A stretch of 5,532 bases of DNA from Pseudomonadota bacterium (lineage in GTDB: Bacteria > Pseudomonadota > Alphaproteobacteria > Rhizobiales > Rhizobiaceae), in contig JAEZXF010000460.1 of the NCBI GenBank assembly GCA_023419995.1, forward strand, positions 1 to 5,532, given 5' to 3'. Below, one piece after another: positions 1-5,532 of the stretch; within the stretch, counting starts at the first letter, position 1, and the number at the start of each line of letters is the position of its first letter. Below the pieces are notes generated by a model. It had not been told where the DNA came from. It worked only from the letters and a program-made list of their open reading frames with translations, and did not search any database. A program made the position numbers and the translations under genes.

Positions 1-29
1 CCCGCCGACAACGAGGCAAGGCATCCCCG

Positions 30-854
30 ATGGCGGCATTTCCCGAGCGTCGCGTTTCGCGAATGGCCGAGTGGGCGCGCCGCGTCTCGGCCTTCTCGCT
101 GGTGCTGTTCGCCACCGCCGGCGTCGGCCACCGCTACGGGATGGTCGAGACCGTCGGTTTCCTGTGGACGCTGGCGCTGGTAGCGGCGCTGGCCTTGCTC
201 GGGCTCCTGCTGGCGGCGGGCGGCTTCTCGCAGTTGTGGCGGCATGGCGCCAAGGCCGGCAAGGCCTCGCTCGCCGCGACCCTGCTGTCGCTCTTCGTGC
301 TCGTGCCCTATGCCGCCGGCGTCTGGCTCTACGCGCGGCTCCCAGCCCTGACCGACATCTCGACCGACCTCGAGGACCCGCCCCGCTTCATCGCCGCAGC
401 GCGGGCGCGCACCCCGCAGATGAACCCCATCGTGCCGATCTCGCCCCAGGCGGCGGACCTCCAGATGCGGTTCTATCCGCACCTGACCGGGCGGCGTCTC
501 GACGCGTCCGTCGACCGCGTGCTCGGCGCGCTGGGCCCGGTGATCGCCGCGCGCGGCTGGAAGGTGCGCGGCGCGCTGCCGACCTCGGCCCTGGCGGCCG
601 AGATCTCGATCGAGATGGAGGCGCCGACCATCCTGCTGCGATATCCCGCCGACGCGGTGGTACGGCTGATCGACGAGGAGGTCGCGACCTATGTCGACAT
701 GCGTATGGCGTCGCGCTACGCCCCGCACGACCTCGGCAACAACGCCCGCCGCATCGAGGCCTTCCTCGGCGACCTCGCCGCCGAGCTCGAGCGGCAGTCG
801 CTGCAGATCATCGACATCCCGCCGTCAGACGGGAGTGAAGACGCCGTCGATTGA
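30..854 (+). CDS. DUF1499 family membrane protein
   Basis: A 274-residue protein of unknown biochemical function. The N-terminal third is hydrophobic, with about three membrane segments near residues 18-37, 44-65 and 80-101. The remainder is a soluble domain that reads as DUF1499. It opens with LTDISTD (107-113) followed by DPPRF (116-120), and ends with the family's conserved block at 222-242, which contains VDMR, SRY, HDLG and NNARRI. The start at 30 is preceded by AAGG at 18-21 with 8 nt spacing. An alternative ATG at 63 (residue 12) would still keep all membrane segments and cannot be excluded. The 3' end overlaps the convergent metallo-hydrolase gene by 30 bp. Family membership is seen from the motifs; a role at the cell envelope is inference only. 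The promoter lies outside the window. Confidence 0.88.
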   Translation: MAAFPERRVSRMAEWARRVSAFSLVLFATAGVGHRYGMVETVGFLWTLALVAALALLGLLLAAGGFSQLWRHGAKAGKASLAATLLSLFVLVPYAAGVWLYARLPALTDISTDLEDPPRFIAAARARTPQMNPIVPISPQAADLQMRFYPHLTGRRLDASVDRVLGALGPVIAARGWKVRGALPTSALAAEISIEMEAPTILLRYPADAVVRLIDEEVATYVDMRMASRYAPHDLGNNARRIEAFLGDLAAELERQSLQIIDIPPSDGSEDAVD

Positions 855-1730
855 GGGCTCGCCCTCGACCTCGACGAGGCCGCGCCCGGCGAGGTCCTCG
901 AGATGGGCGAGCACCGACAGGCCGGCCGCGCCGTGCAGCCGCGGGTCGACGTCGCGGTATATCGCGGCGACCATCTCTTCGACCGTGCGGTCGCCCGAGC
1001 GCAGCCGCTCGATGATCGCGCGCTCGCGCATCTTGCGGTGCGCCTTCAGCCCGCGCACGAAGGCCGCCGGCCGCGCCACCGGCCCGCCATGGCCCGGCAG
1101 GTACAGCCCGTCCTCGCGCTCCAGCATCTTGTCGAGCGAGGCCATGTAGTCGGCCATCGCCCCGTCGGGCGGCGCGACGATCGACGTCGACCACGCCATC
1201 ACGTGATCGGCGGAGAAGACGATGTCCGTGCCTTCGAGCGCGAACACGACGTGGTTCGCCGCGTGGCCGGGCGTATGGATCGCCCGCAGCGCCCAGCCGT
1301 CGCCGGCGACGAGCTGGCCCTCGGCCAGCGCCACGTCGGGCATGAAGGCGTCGTCGCCGCTGGCGTCGAGCGGGTTGATCTCGCCGATGCGCAGCGGCCG
1401 CGCCGGCCGGTGCGGCCCCTCGGCGAGCACCTGCGCGCCGGTTTCGGCGGCGAGCCGCGCGGCGAGCGGCGAATGGTCGATATGGGTGTGCGAGACGAAG
1501 ATGTGGCTCACCGGGCGGCCGGCGATGGCGGCGATGAGCGCGCGCAGGTGATTCTCGTCCAGCGGGCCGGGATCGATGACCGCCAGCGTGTCGGTGCCGA
1601 CGATGTAGCTGTTGGTGCCGTGGAAGGTGAACGCGCTCGGGTTGTTGACCGTGACGCGGACGACGCCCGGCGCAACCGGCACGGCCTCGCCATAGGCGGG
1701 TTCAAACGTGGTGTCGAAGTCGAGGGCCAT
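825..1730 (-). CDS. MBL-fold metallo-hydrolase, LACTB2-like
   Basis: A 301-residue metallo-beta-lactamase-fold hydrolase with a complete metal-binding set. HTHIDH at 81-86 supplies H81, H83, D85 and H86, the TPGH motif supplies H156, the SADH motif supplies D175, and PGHG supplies H214. This pattern predicts a two-metal (usually zinc) hydrolase. Residues about 230-290 look like the winged-helix tail found in LACTB2-type proteins: the segment starts HRKMRERAI and continues through TVEEMVAAIYRDV. Mammalian LACTB2 is an endoribonuclease, but bacterial relatives are mostly uncharacterised, so the substrate is unknown. No signal peptide is visible, so it is probably cytoplasmic. The ATG at 1730 has only a weak upstream GGTAG. 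The gene is divergent from bioY across 109 bp and overlaps the DUF1499 gene tail to tail. Glyoxalase II would be an alternative label, but length and the C-terminal tail favour LACTB2-like. Confidence 0.92.
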   Translation of the reverse strand: MALDFDTTFEPAYGEAVPVAPGVVRVTVNNPSAFTFHGTNSYIVGTDTLAVIDPGPLDENHLRALIAAIAGRPVSHIFVSHTHIDHSPLAARLAAETGAQVLAEGPHRPARPLRIGEINPLDASGDDAFMPDVALAEGQLVAGDGWALRAIHTPGHAANHVVFALEGTDIVFSADHVMAWSTSIVAPPDGAMADYMASLDKMLEREDGLYLPGHGGPVARPAAFVRGLKAHRKMRERAIIERLRSGDRTVEEMVAAIYRDVDPRLHGAAGLSVLAHLEDLAGRGLVEVEGEPSIDGVFTPV

Positions 1731-1756
1731 GGCGCTACCGTCGGGACAGGTGGGAA

Positions 1757-1780
1757 AAGCGGCGAAACGAGTTGCCGCTT
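1757..1780. repeat. Inverted repeat, possible operator, between the MBL gene and bioY
   Basis: AAGCGGC at 1757-1763 is matched by its exact reverse complement GCCGCTT at 1774-1780, with a 10-nt centre (GAAACGAGTT). It lies in the only divergent intergenic region of the window and its right arm overlaps the proposed bioY -35 hexamer. This geometry suits a dimeric repressor site. It could also be a small transcript hairpin or chance in GC-rich DNA. It does not resemble the BioR operator (TTATAGATAA-like) of alphaproteobacterial biotin genes. Confidence 0.35.
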
Positions 1781-1800
1781 ACCATGGAAGGTCATATAGG
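1772..1800 (+). promoter_or_regulatory. Candidate bioY promoter
   Basis: TTGCCG at 1772-1777 and TATAGG at 1795-1800 are separated by 17 bp, an acceptable arrangement for a housekeeping-sigma promoter. Transcription would start near 1807, leaving a leader of roughly 33 nt before the bioY start. Both hexamers are imperfect. The AT-rich ATATAG stretch stands out from the GC-rich surroundings and may also serve the divergent MBL gene, for which I found no convincing separate promoter. Confidence 0.3.
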
Positions 1801-1829
1801 GGAAACCATCACGTCGCTGCCTTTCCGAT

Positions 1830-1836
1830 GGAGGAG
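1830..1836 (+). promoter_or_regulatory. Shine-Dalgarno of bioY
   Basis: GGAGGAG sits immediately upstream of the ATG at 1840 and decides the start. An in-frame ATG at 1828 overlaps this site and would have no ribosome-binding site of its own. The frame is open back to 1708, but that would run into the MBL gene and add residues not expected in a BioY protein. Confidence 0.65.
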
Positions 1837-1839
1837 CCC

Positions 1840-2430
1840 ATGTCCGCAGCCGTCCTGTCCCGCCCGCTGGTGTCCCTTGCGTTGCCCGAGAAGGGCGTTG
1901 CCCGCTACGCCATGCTGGCGCTTCTGGCCGTTTCCGGCACGCTGCTGCTGACGCTGGCCGCCAAGACGAAGGTCGTCCTCGGCCCGGTGGATCTCTATCT
2001 CGGCAACCTGGCCGTGCTGGCCATGGCCGCCGCCTTCGGCCTGCGCCTCGGCCTCGCCACCTTCCTGCTCTATCTTGCCGAGGGCGCGATGGGCTTCCCG
2101 GTCTTCCAGTCGACCCCGGAGAAGGGCATCGGCATCGCCTACATGATGGGCACCACGGGCGGCTACCTCGTCGGCATGATCCTCGCCACCGCGCTCGTCG
2201 GCTGGGCCGCGGACCGCGGCTTCGACCGCAACCCGCTCAAGCTCTTCTCGGTCATGCTCGTCGGCGTCGTCCTCATCCTCGCCTTCGGATTCGCCTGGCT
2301 CGCCACCCTGATCGGCGCCGAGAAGGCGTGGCAGTTCGGCGTCGTGCCGTTCGTCATGCCCGACCTGATCAAGGCCGCGCTCGCCGCTTCGGTGGTGCCG
2401 GCCGTGTGGGCGCTGTTCGCCCGCCGCTAG
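1840..2430 (+). CDS. bioY: BioY-family biotin transporter (ECF S component), divergent
   Basis: A 196-residue integral membrane protein, within the usual size range for BioY, with about six hydrophobic segments. BioY is the substrate-binding subunit of biotin ECF transporters and can work without a dedicated BioM/BioN pair in some bacteria. Family features are the block GLRLG..TFLLYLAEGAMGFPVFQ (about 67-90), GGYLVGM (107-113), and PDLIKAALA near 174-182, which keeps a D-x-x-K pair (D175, K178) that I recall as part of the biotin site. Two places depart from typical BioY: GPVDLYLGNLAVL (48-60), where most members read like PVPxTxQTLAVL, and MGTTGGYL, where GPTGGYL is usual. No bioM, bioN or biotin-synthesis gene is nearby. 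A strong terminator follows, so the gene is probably monocistronic. Family assignment is firm; biotin as substrate is less so. Confidence 0.87.
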   Translation: MSAAVLSRPLVSLALPEKGVARYAMLALLAVSGTLLLTLAAKTKVVLGPVDLYLGNLAVLAMAAAFGLRLGLATFLLYLAEGAMGFPVFQSTPEKGIGIAYMMGTTGGYLVGMILATALVGWAADRGFDRNPLKLFSVMLVGVVLILAFGFAWLATLIGAEKAWQFGVVPFVMPDLIKAALAASVVPAVWALFARR

Positions 2431-2442
2431 GCTGCTCCTTCC

Positions 2443-2458
2443 GCCGCGTTCTCGCGGC
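2443..2458 (+). other. Small stem-loop between bioY and its terminator
   Basis: GCCGCG (2443-2448) and CGCGGC (2453-2458) can form a 6-bp stem closed by a TTCT loop, 12 nt after the bioY stop. It has no T-tract of its own. It might stabilise the mRNA 3' end, but a stem this short arises easily in GC-rich DNA. Confidence 0.25.
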
Positions 2459-2466
2459 ACGAACCG

Positions 2467-2504
2467 AAACCGCCGCGCATCGTCCGATGCGCGGCGGTTT
2501 TCTT
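2467..2504 (+). terminator. Rho-independent terminator of bioY
   Basis: Positions 2467-2481 pair perfectly with 2486-2500 to give a 15-bp stem (AAACCGCCGCGCATC and its complement) with a 4-nt GTCC loop. The T-rich run TTTTCTTTT (2498-2506 region) follows on the plus strand. This is a textbook intrinsic terminator 36 nt after the bioY stop. Read on the minus strand the same hairpin is followed by only TTT and then mixed bases, so it may also slow transcription leaving the ABC operon, but less efficiently. The two units converge here. Confidence 0.92.
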
Positions 2505-2540
2505 TTCGGCGATGCCCCCGGGGACATAAGCCTCCGCGGC

Positions 2541-3617
2541 TCAGTCGGGCGCGGCGGGGATCACCCAGCCGGAGCGGACGCGCAGGCGCAGCTGCTCGCC
2601 CTGCGCGAAGCCGCCGGCATCCTGCACGTCGAAATGGAGCGCGAGCGAGGGGTCGGCCACGGGCGCGACCTCGACCCGCGTCGTCCCGCCCTTGTAGACG
2701 GCGCGCCCGACCGTGACGTCGATGCCCGGTTCGCCGGCCGCCGCAAGCTCGATGTCCGACGCCCGGCAGCACAGGGACGCACCGGCGCGCGGGCGCTCGT
2801 CCGGCCGGCAGCGCACCACCGCCTCCTGCCCCAGCACCGCGACGCGGCAACGGCCGGCCTCCTCCCCGCCCAGCACCTTCGCCGGCAGCACCATACCCTG
2901 CGCGATGAAGGAGGCGACCATCTCGCTCGCCGGCTCGCGATAGAGCGTCCGCGGATCGGCGATCTGCACCAGGCGGCCGTGATCCATCACCGCGATGCGG
3001 TCGGCGAGCGCCATGGCCTCCGCCTGGTCGTGGGTGATGTAGACCATCGTCGTACCGGTGCGCCGGTGGAAGGCGGCGAACTCCTCCTCCATCGCGGCGC
3101 GCAGGTGTACGTCGAGATTGGCGAGCGGCTCGTCGAACAGCACGAGGGACGGCGCCGCGACGAGGCAGCGCGCCAGCGCCACGCGCTGCCTCTGACCGCC
3201 CGACAGACTGGCCGGGTAGCGCTCGCCGAAGCCCTGCAGGTTGACCAGCGCCAGCGCCTCGGCGATGCGCAGCTTCGCCTCCTCGCGCGGCACCTTCGCC
3301 ACCTTCAGCGCGTAGCCGACGTTCTGCGCCACCGTCATGTGCGGCCACAGCGCGTAGTTCTGGAACACGATGCCGACGCGCCGCTGCTCCGGCGGCACGC
3401 TCGCCGCGCCGCCCGACACGGTGCGGCCGCCGATGGCGATCTCGCCCGCCGTCGGCTGCTCGAAGCCGGCGACGAGCCGCAGCAGCGTGGTCTTGCCGCA
3501 GCCCGAGGGGCCGAGCACGGCCAGGAACTCGCCGTCGGCCACCTCGACCGACACGTCCTTCACCGCGTCGAAGCCCGAGAAGGTCTTGGTGACGCCGGAA
3601 AGCTTCAGTCGCGCCAT
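2541..3617 (-). CDS. ABC transporter ATP-binding protein, FbpC/PotA type
   Basis: A 358-residue ATPase that powers the adjacent importer from the cytoplasmic face, working as a dimer. All nucleotide-binding motifs are intact: Walker A GPSGCGKTT (36-44), Q-loop glutamine Q86 in FQNYALWPH, signature LSGGQRQ (138-144), Walker B LVLFDEP (158-164) with catalytic E163, D-loop ANLD (166-169) and switch H196 in ITHD. Residues about 240-358 form a TOBE-type regulatory extension, as in ferric iron (FbpC), polyamine (PotA) and 2-aminoethylphosphonate transporters. The ATG at 3617 has GGAG (plus-strand 3625-3628) 7 nt upstream, lying inside the permease gene. The first 13 bp overlap the permease 3' end, consistent with translational coupling. 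The tail contains four cysteines (C257, C270, C283, C284), which I do not recall as typical of the family. Transporter class is clear; substrate is not. Confidence 0.94.
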   Translation of the reverse strand: MARLKLSGVTKTFSGFDAVKDVSVEVADGEFLAVLGPSGCGKTTLLRLVAGFEQPTAGEIAIGGRTVSGGAASVPPEQRRVGIVFQNYALWPHMTVAQNVGYALKVAKVPREEAKLRIAEALALVNLQGFGERYPASLSGGQRQRVALARCLVAAPSLVLFDEPLANLDVHLRAAMEEEFAAFHRRTGTTMVYITHDQAEAMALADRIAVMDHGRLVQIADPRTLYREPASEMVASFIAQGMVLPAKVLGGEEAGRCRVAVLGQEAVVRCRPDERPRAGASLCCRASDIELAAAGEPGIDVTVGRAVYKGGTTRVEVAPVADPSLALHFDVQDAGGFAQGEQLRLRVRSGWVIPAAPD

Positions 3618-5314
3618 GGCAGAACTCCGCTCGGAAGGTGTCGCGCGAACAGGTTGGCCGCCAGCATCAGCGCGAAGGTGACGGCGACGGTCAATGCCGA
3701 GATCGCCGCCGCATATTTCGAATCGCCGCCCTGCTCGAAGGAGAACATGACCACGCCGATCGTCTCCGCCCCGGACGACCACAGGAGCGCGGAGACGGTC
3801 AGCTCGCCGAAGGCGGTCATGAAGATCAGCAGGCCGCCGGCCATCGCCGCCGGCGCGACGAGCGGGAAGACGATGCCACGCAGCCGCGCGAACAGCCCGG
3901 CGCCCGCCACCTGCGCCGCCTCCTCCAGCGCCCGGTCGATGTGGTAGAAGCCGCTGACGGCCGGCCGCACCGCAAGCACCAGGAAGCGCGCGAGATAGGC
4001 GTAGAGGATGATCCAGACGGTGTTGTAGAGGTGGATGCCGGTCAGCGGCAGCGGCTTGAGGAACAGGAGCAGCGCCGCGATCGCCAGCACCACGCCGGGC
4101 AGCGCGTAGGGCAGCTCGATCGCCAGGTTGACGAAGCGGACCCACCCCTGCCGACCCCAGGCCACGAGGTAGGCGATGGGCAGCGCCGCGAACACGGCGA
4201 AGGCGGCGGCCGACAGCGACAGGCCGAGGCTGTTGGCGAAGGCGCGCTGCGAGGCGGCGTGCTCGAGAAGCACGAAGCGATAGTTGGCGAGCGTCACCGT
4301 CGCCGCCGACAGCGGGATGCCGTAGCCCGGCACCAGCGACGACAGGAGCAGGCCGAACAGCGGCAGGAACAGGATCGCGGCGACCAGCGCCCACATGGCG
4401 AGCTCCGCCGGCAGGCGCCAGCGGCCGAGCGCGTAGGGCTCGCTCGCCAGCGACGATCCGCCCATGCGGTAGTCGCGGCGGCGGCTCATGCGCTCCTGCG
4501 CGACGATGCCGGCCATGGCGATGACGCCGATCAGCACCGAGAGGAACGCGGCCTCGCCCAGCACGGCCGGCCCGCCGCCCGCCAGCCGCTGGTAGATCAG
4601 CGTCGGCAGCACCAGATAGTTGGCCGGAATGCCGAGAAAGGCCGGGATGCCGAAATTGCCGACGCAGGAGACGAAGGCGAGCGCGGCCGCCGCCATGATC
4701 GACGGCGTCATCAGCGGCACGACGACGGTGCGCAGGACGGTGAGGCGGCCGGCGCCCGCCGCCCGCGCCGCCTCGACCAGTTCGCGCGGCAGCCGCCGCA
4801 AGCCGGCCCGGACCAGCAGGAACACCAGCGGCGCATACTGGATGCCGAGGAGCAGGATGATGCCACCCGGCGAATAGAGCGGGTTGCGGCTGCCGAGCGG
4901 CGGCGCCAGCCCGATGAGCTTGAGGAAGGGGCTCGCCGGCCCGAACAGCTGCAGCCAGGCCAGCGCCGTCACCTGCGGCGCGATCATCAGCGGCATGACG
5001 AAGCACAGGACGAACGCGCCGCGCCGGCGCATGTCGGTCAGCGTCACGACAAGGGCGACCAGCGTGCCGAGCGCCACCGCCAGCACCGTGCCGCCGATGC
5101 CGATGGTGAGCGAGTTGACGGTCGCGACCCATGTCGCCCGGCTCGCCAGCCCCGCCTCGATGACGGCGAAGGACAGCGCGTCCGCAGGCGCCACCGTCTC
5201 GCGCAGCAGCCGCAGCATCGGCAGAAGCGAAAAGACAGCGATCGCCACCGCGACCGCCGCCGCCAGAGCCAGCTCCTGGCTCCGGCCGTTCCCCGACTGC
5301 GCCTGCGATGCCAA
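3605..5314 (-). CDS. ABC transporter permease, fused two-domain (FbpB/ThiP-like)
   Basis: A 569-residue inner-membrane permease with two fused binding-protein-dependent transport domains, so one chain supplies the whole channel. About twelve membrane segments are expected. The two ATPase-contact EAA loops are visible at about 181-200 (EAARAAGAG, then VVVPLMTP) and 465-488 (EAAQVAGAG, then FPLVAP), one per half. The first half spans roughly 14-275, a charged cytoplasmic linker follows (about 273-300), and the second half spans about 303-560. Size and fusion match FbpB-type ferric iron permeases; thiamine (ThiP) and phosphonate-type relatives are alternatives. The start is a TTG at 5314 (CAA on the plus strand), with a GGAA (plus 5323-5326) 8 nt upstream. 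The first in-frame ATG (residue 33) would cut into the first membrane segment. The upstream binding-protein gene ends 27 bp earlier in the same reading frame. Confidence 0.93.
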   Translation of the reverse strand: MASQAQSGNGRSQELALAAAVAVAIAVFSLLPMLRLLRETVAPADALSFAVIEAGLASRATWVATVNSLTIGIGGTVLAVALGTLVALVVTLTDMRRRGAFVLCFVMPLMIAPQVTALAWLQLFGPASPFLKLIGLAPPLGSRNPLYSPGGIILLLGIQYAPLVFLLVRAGLRRLPRELVEAARAAGAGRLTVLRTVVVPLMTPSIMAAAALAFVSCVGNFGIPAFLGIPANYLVLPTLIYQRLAGGGPAVLGEAAFLSVLIGVIAMAGIVAQERMSRRRDYRMGGSSLASEPYALGRWRLPAELAMWALVAAILFLPLFGLLLSSLVPGYGIPLSAATVTLANYRFVLLEHAASQRAFANSLGLSLSAAAFAVFAALPIAYLVAWGRQGWVRFVNLAIELPYALPGVVLAIAALLLFLKPLPLTGIHLYNTVWIILYAYLARFLVLAVRPAVSGFYHIDRALEEAAQVAGAGLFARLRGIVFPLVAPAAMAGGLLIFMTAFGELTVSALLWSSGAETIGVVMFSFEQGGDSKYAAAISALTVAVTFALMLAANLFARHLPSGVLPWRD

Positions 5315-5341
5315 GGTGCCCGTTCCGCCCCGCGCGCCGCC

Positions 5342-5532
5342 TCAGCCGCCGAACAGCTCGGCGAAGGCCGCCTTGTCGGCCTCGATGCGCTCCGTCACCG
5401 CCTTTATGTCGGCCGGCATCAGTTTGACCTCGACGCCCTCGGGCAGCCAGTCGGGCCGGCCGGCCGACGCCTTGGCCGGCAGGTAGCCCATGTCGCGCGC
5501 CAGCGTCTGGCCGGCGTCGGAGAGGATGAAAT
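5342..5532 (-). CDS. Periplasmic solute-binding protein, C-terminal end (partial)
   Basis: Only the last 62 codons lie in the window; the 5' part runs off the right edge. The minus strand reads in frame from 5530 to a TGA at 5342-5344. The translation begins FILSDAGQTLARDMGYLPAK and continues through a stretch containing DWLPEGVEVKLMPADI, ending AELFGG. The SDAGQ-LA-GYLP arrangement matches the C-terminal helix region of family 1 extracellular binding proteins for ferric iron and 2-aminoethylphosphonate, where SPEGQ-like and GYxP motifs are common. Its position as first visible gene of the operon, just before the permease, supports this. It would capture the substrate in the periplasm. The signal peptide and ligand residues are outside the window, so the ligand cannot be named. 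I derived this translation by hand. Confidence 0.82.
   Translation of the reverse strand, partial: FILSDAGQTLARDMGYLPAKASAGRPDWLPEGVEVKLMPADIKAVTERIEADKAAFAELFGG

Noticed and set aside
903..1799. A 298-codon plus-strand open frame antisense to the MBL hydrolase.
   Set aside because: The minus-strand gene has every metal-binding motif of its family; the plus reading is an Arg/Asp/Val-rich shadow with no recognisable motif.
1731..1839. Searched for a BioR operator (TTATAGATAA-like) upstream of bioY.
   Set aside because: The nearest AT-rich stretch, GTCATATAGG at 1791-1800, lacks the palindromic TTAT-N2-ATAA form.
1708..1839. An upstream-extended bioY start at 1708.
   Set aside because: It would overlap the divergent MBL start, has no ribosome-binding site, and adds an atypical basic N-terminus. 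The ATG at 1840 has a strong GGAGGAG.
1792..3348. A 518-codon minus-strand open frame covering part of the ATPase and the complement of bioY.
   Set aside because: Out-of-frame with the clear ATPase and antisense to bioY; composition is typical of GC-driven spurious frames and it would read straight through the terminator.
2328..3947. A 539-codon plus-strand open frame opposite the ATPase and permease.
   Set aside because: Antisense shadow of real genes: Arg/His/Ala-rich, no domain resemblance, and it begins inside bioY.
2541..5132. An 863-codon open frame on the minus strand running through the permease gene into the ATPase.
   Set aside because: Only the part from 3617 down encodes ABC ATPase motifs. 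The upstream part is a low-complexity Arg/Ala/Gly-rich out-of-frame reading of the permease, kept open by high GC content.
4884..5486. A 200-codon plus-strand open frame across the permease start and binding-protein end.
   Set aside because: Ser/Ala/Arg-rich antisense shadow spanning two well-supported minus-strand genes.

Overview
The window is GC-rich (about 70% by eye), densely coded and almost without spacers. Gene content and protein style (a DUF1499 membrane protein, a LACTB2-like metallo-hydrolase, a stand-alone BioY, an FbpABC-type ABC cassette) suggest an alphaproteobacterium, most likely of the order Hyphomicrobiales. This placement rests on remembered family resemblance, not on a search. 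I see no RNA genes, mobile elements, CRISPR array, attachment site or sign of recent transfer, and composition looks uniform.

Layout, left half. A plus-strand DUF1499 membrane protein (30-854) converges on a minus-strand MBL-fold hydrolase (825-1730), and their 3' ends overlap by 30 bp. The hydrolase is divergent from a plus-strand BioY-family biotin transporter (1840-2430). The 109-bp region between them (1731-1839) is the only real regulatory space in the window. It carries a 7-bp-arm inverted repeat, a plausible but weak promoter for bioY, and a good Shine-Dalgarno. bioY ends at a strong intrinsic terminator (2467-2504).

Layout, right half. Three minus-strand genes form an ABC importer operon of the ferric-iron / 2-aminoethylphosphonate / polyamine type. 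In transcription order they are the C-terminal end of a periplasmic solute-binding protein (beyond 5532 down to 5342), a fused two-domain permease (5314-3605) and an ATPase with a C-terminal TOBE region (3617-2541). The binding protein captures substrate in the periplasm, the permease forms the whole transmembrane channel as one polypeptide, and the ATPase, as a homodimer, powers it. Spacing is tight (27 bp, then a 13-bp overlap), consistent with translational coupling. Most of the binding protein and the operon promoter lie outside the window, so the substrate cannot be settled here; ferric iron is the leading guess from the FbpB-like fused permease.

Nothing here amounts to a clearly new system. 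The points most worth a second look are the unusual loop motifs of the BioY-like protein, the inverted repeat in its upstream region, and a set of cysteines in the ATPase regulatory domain.
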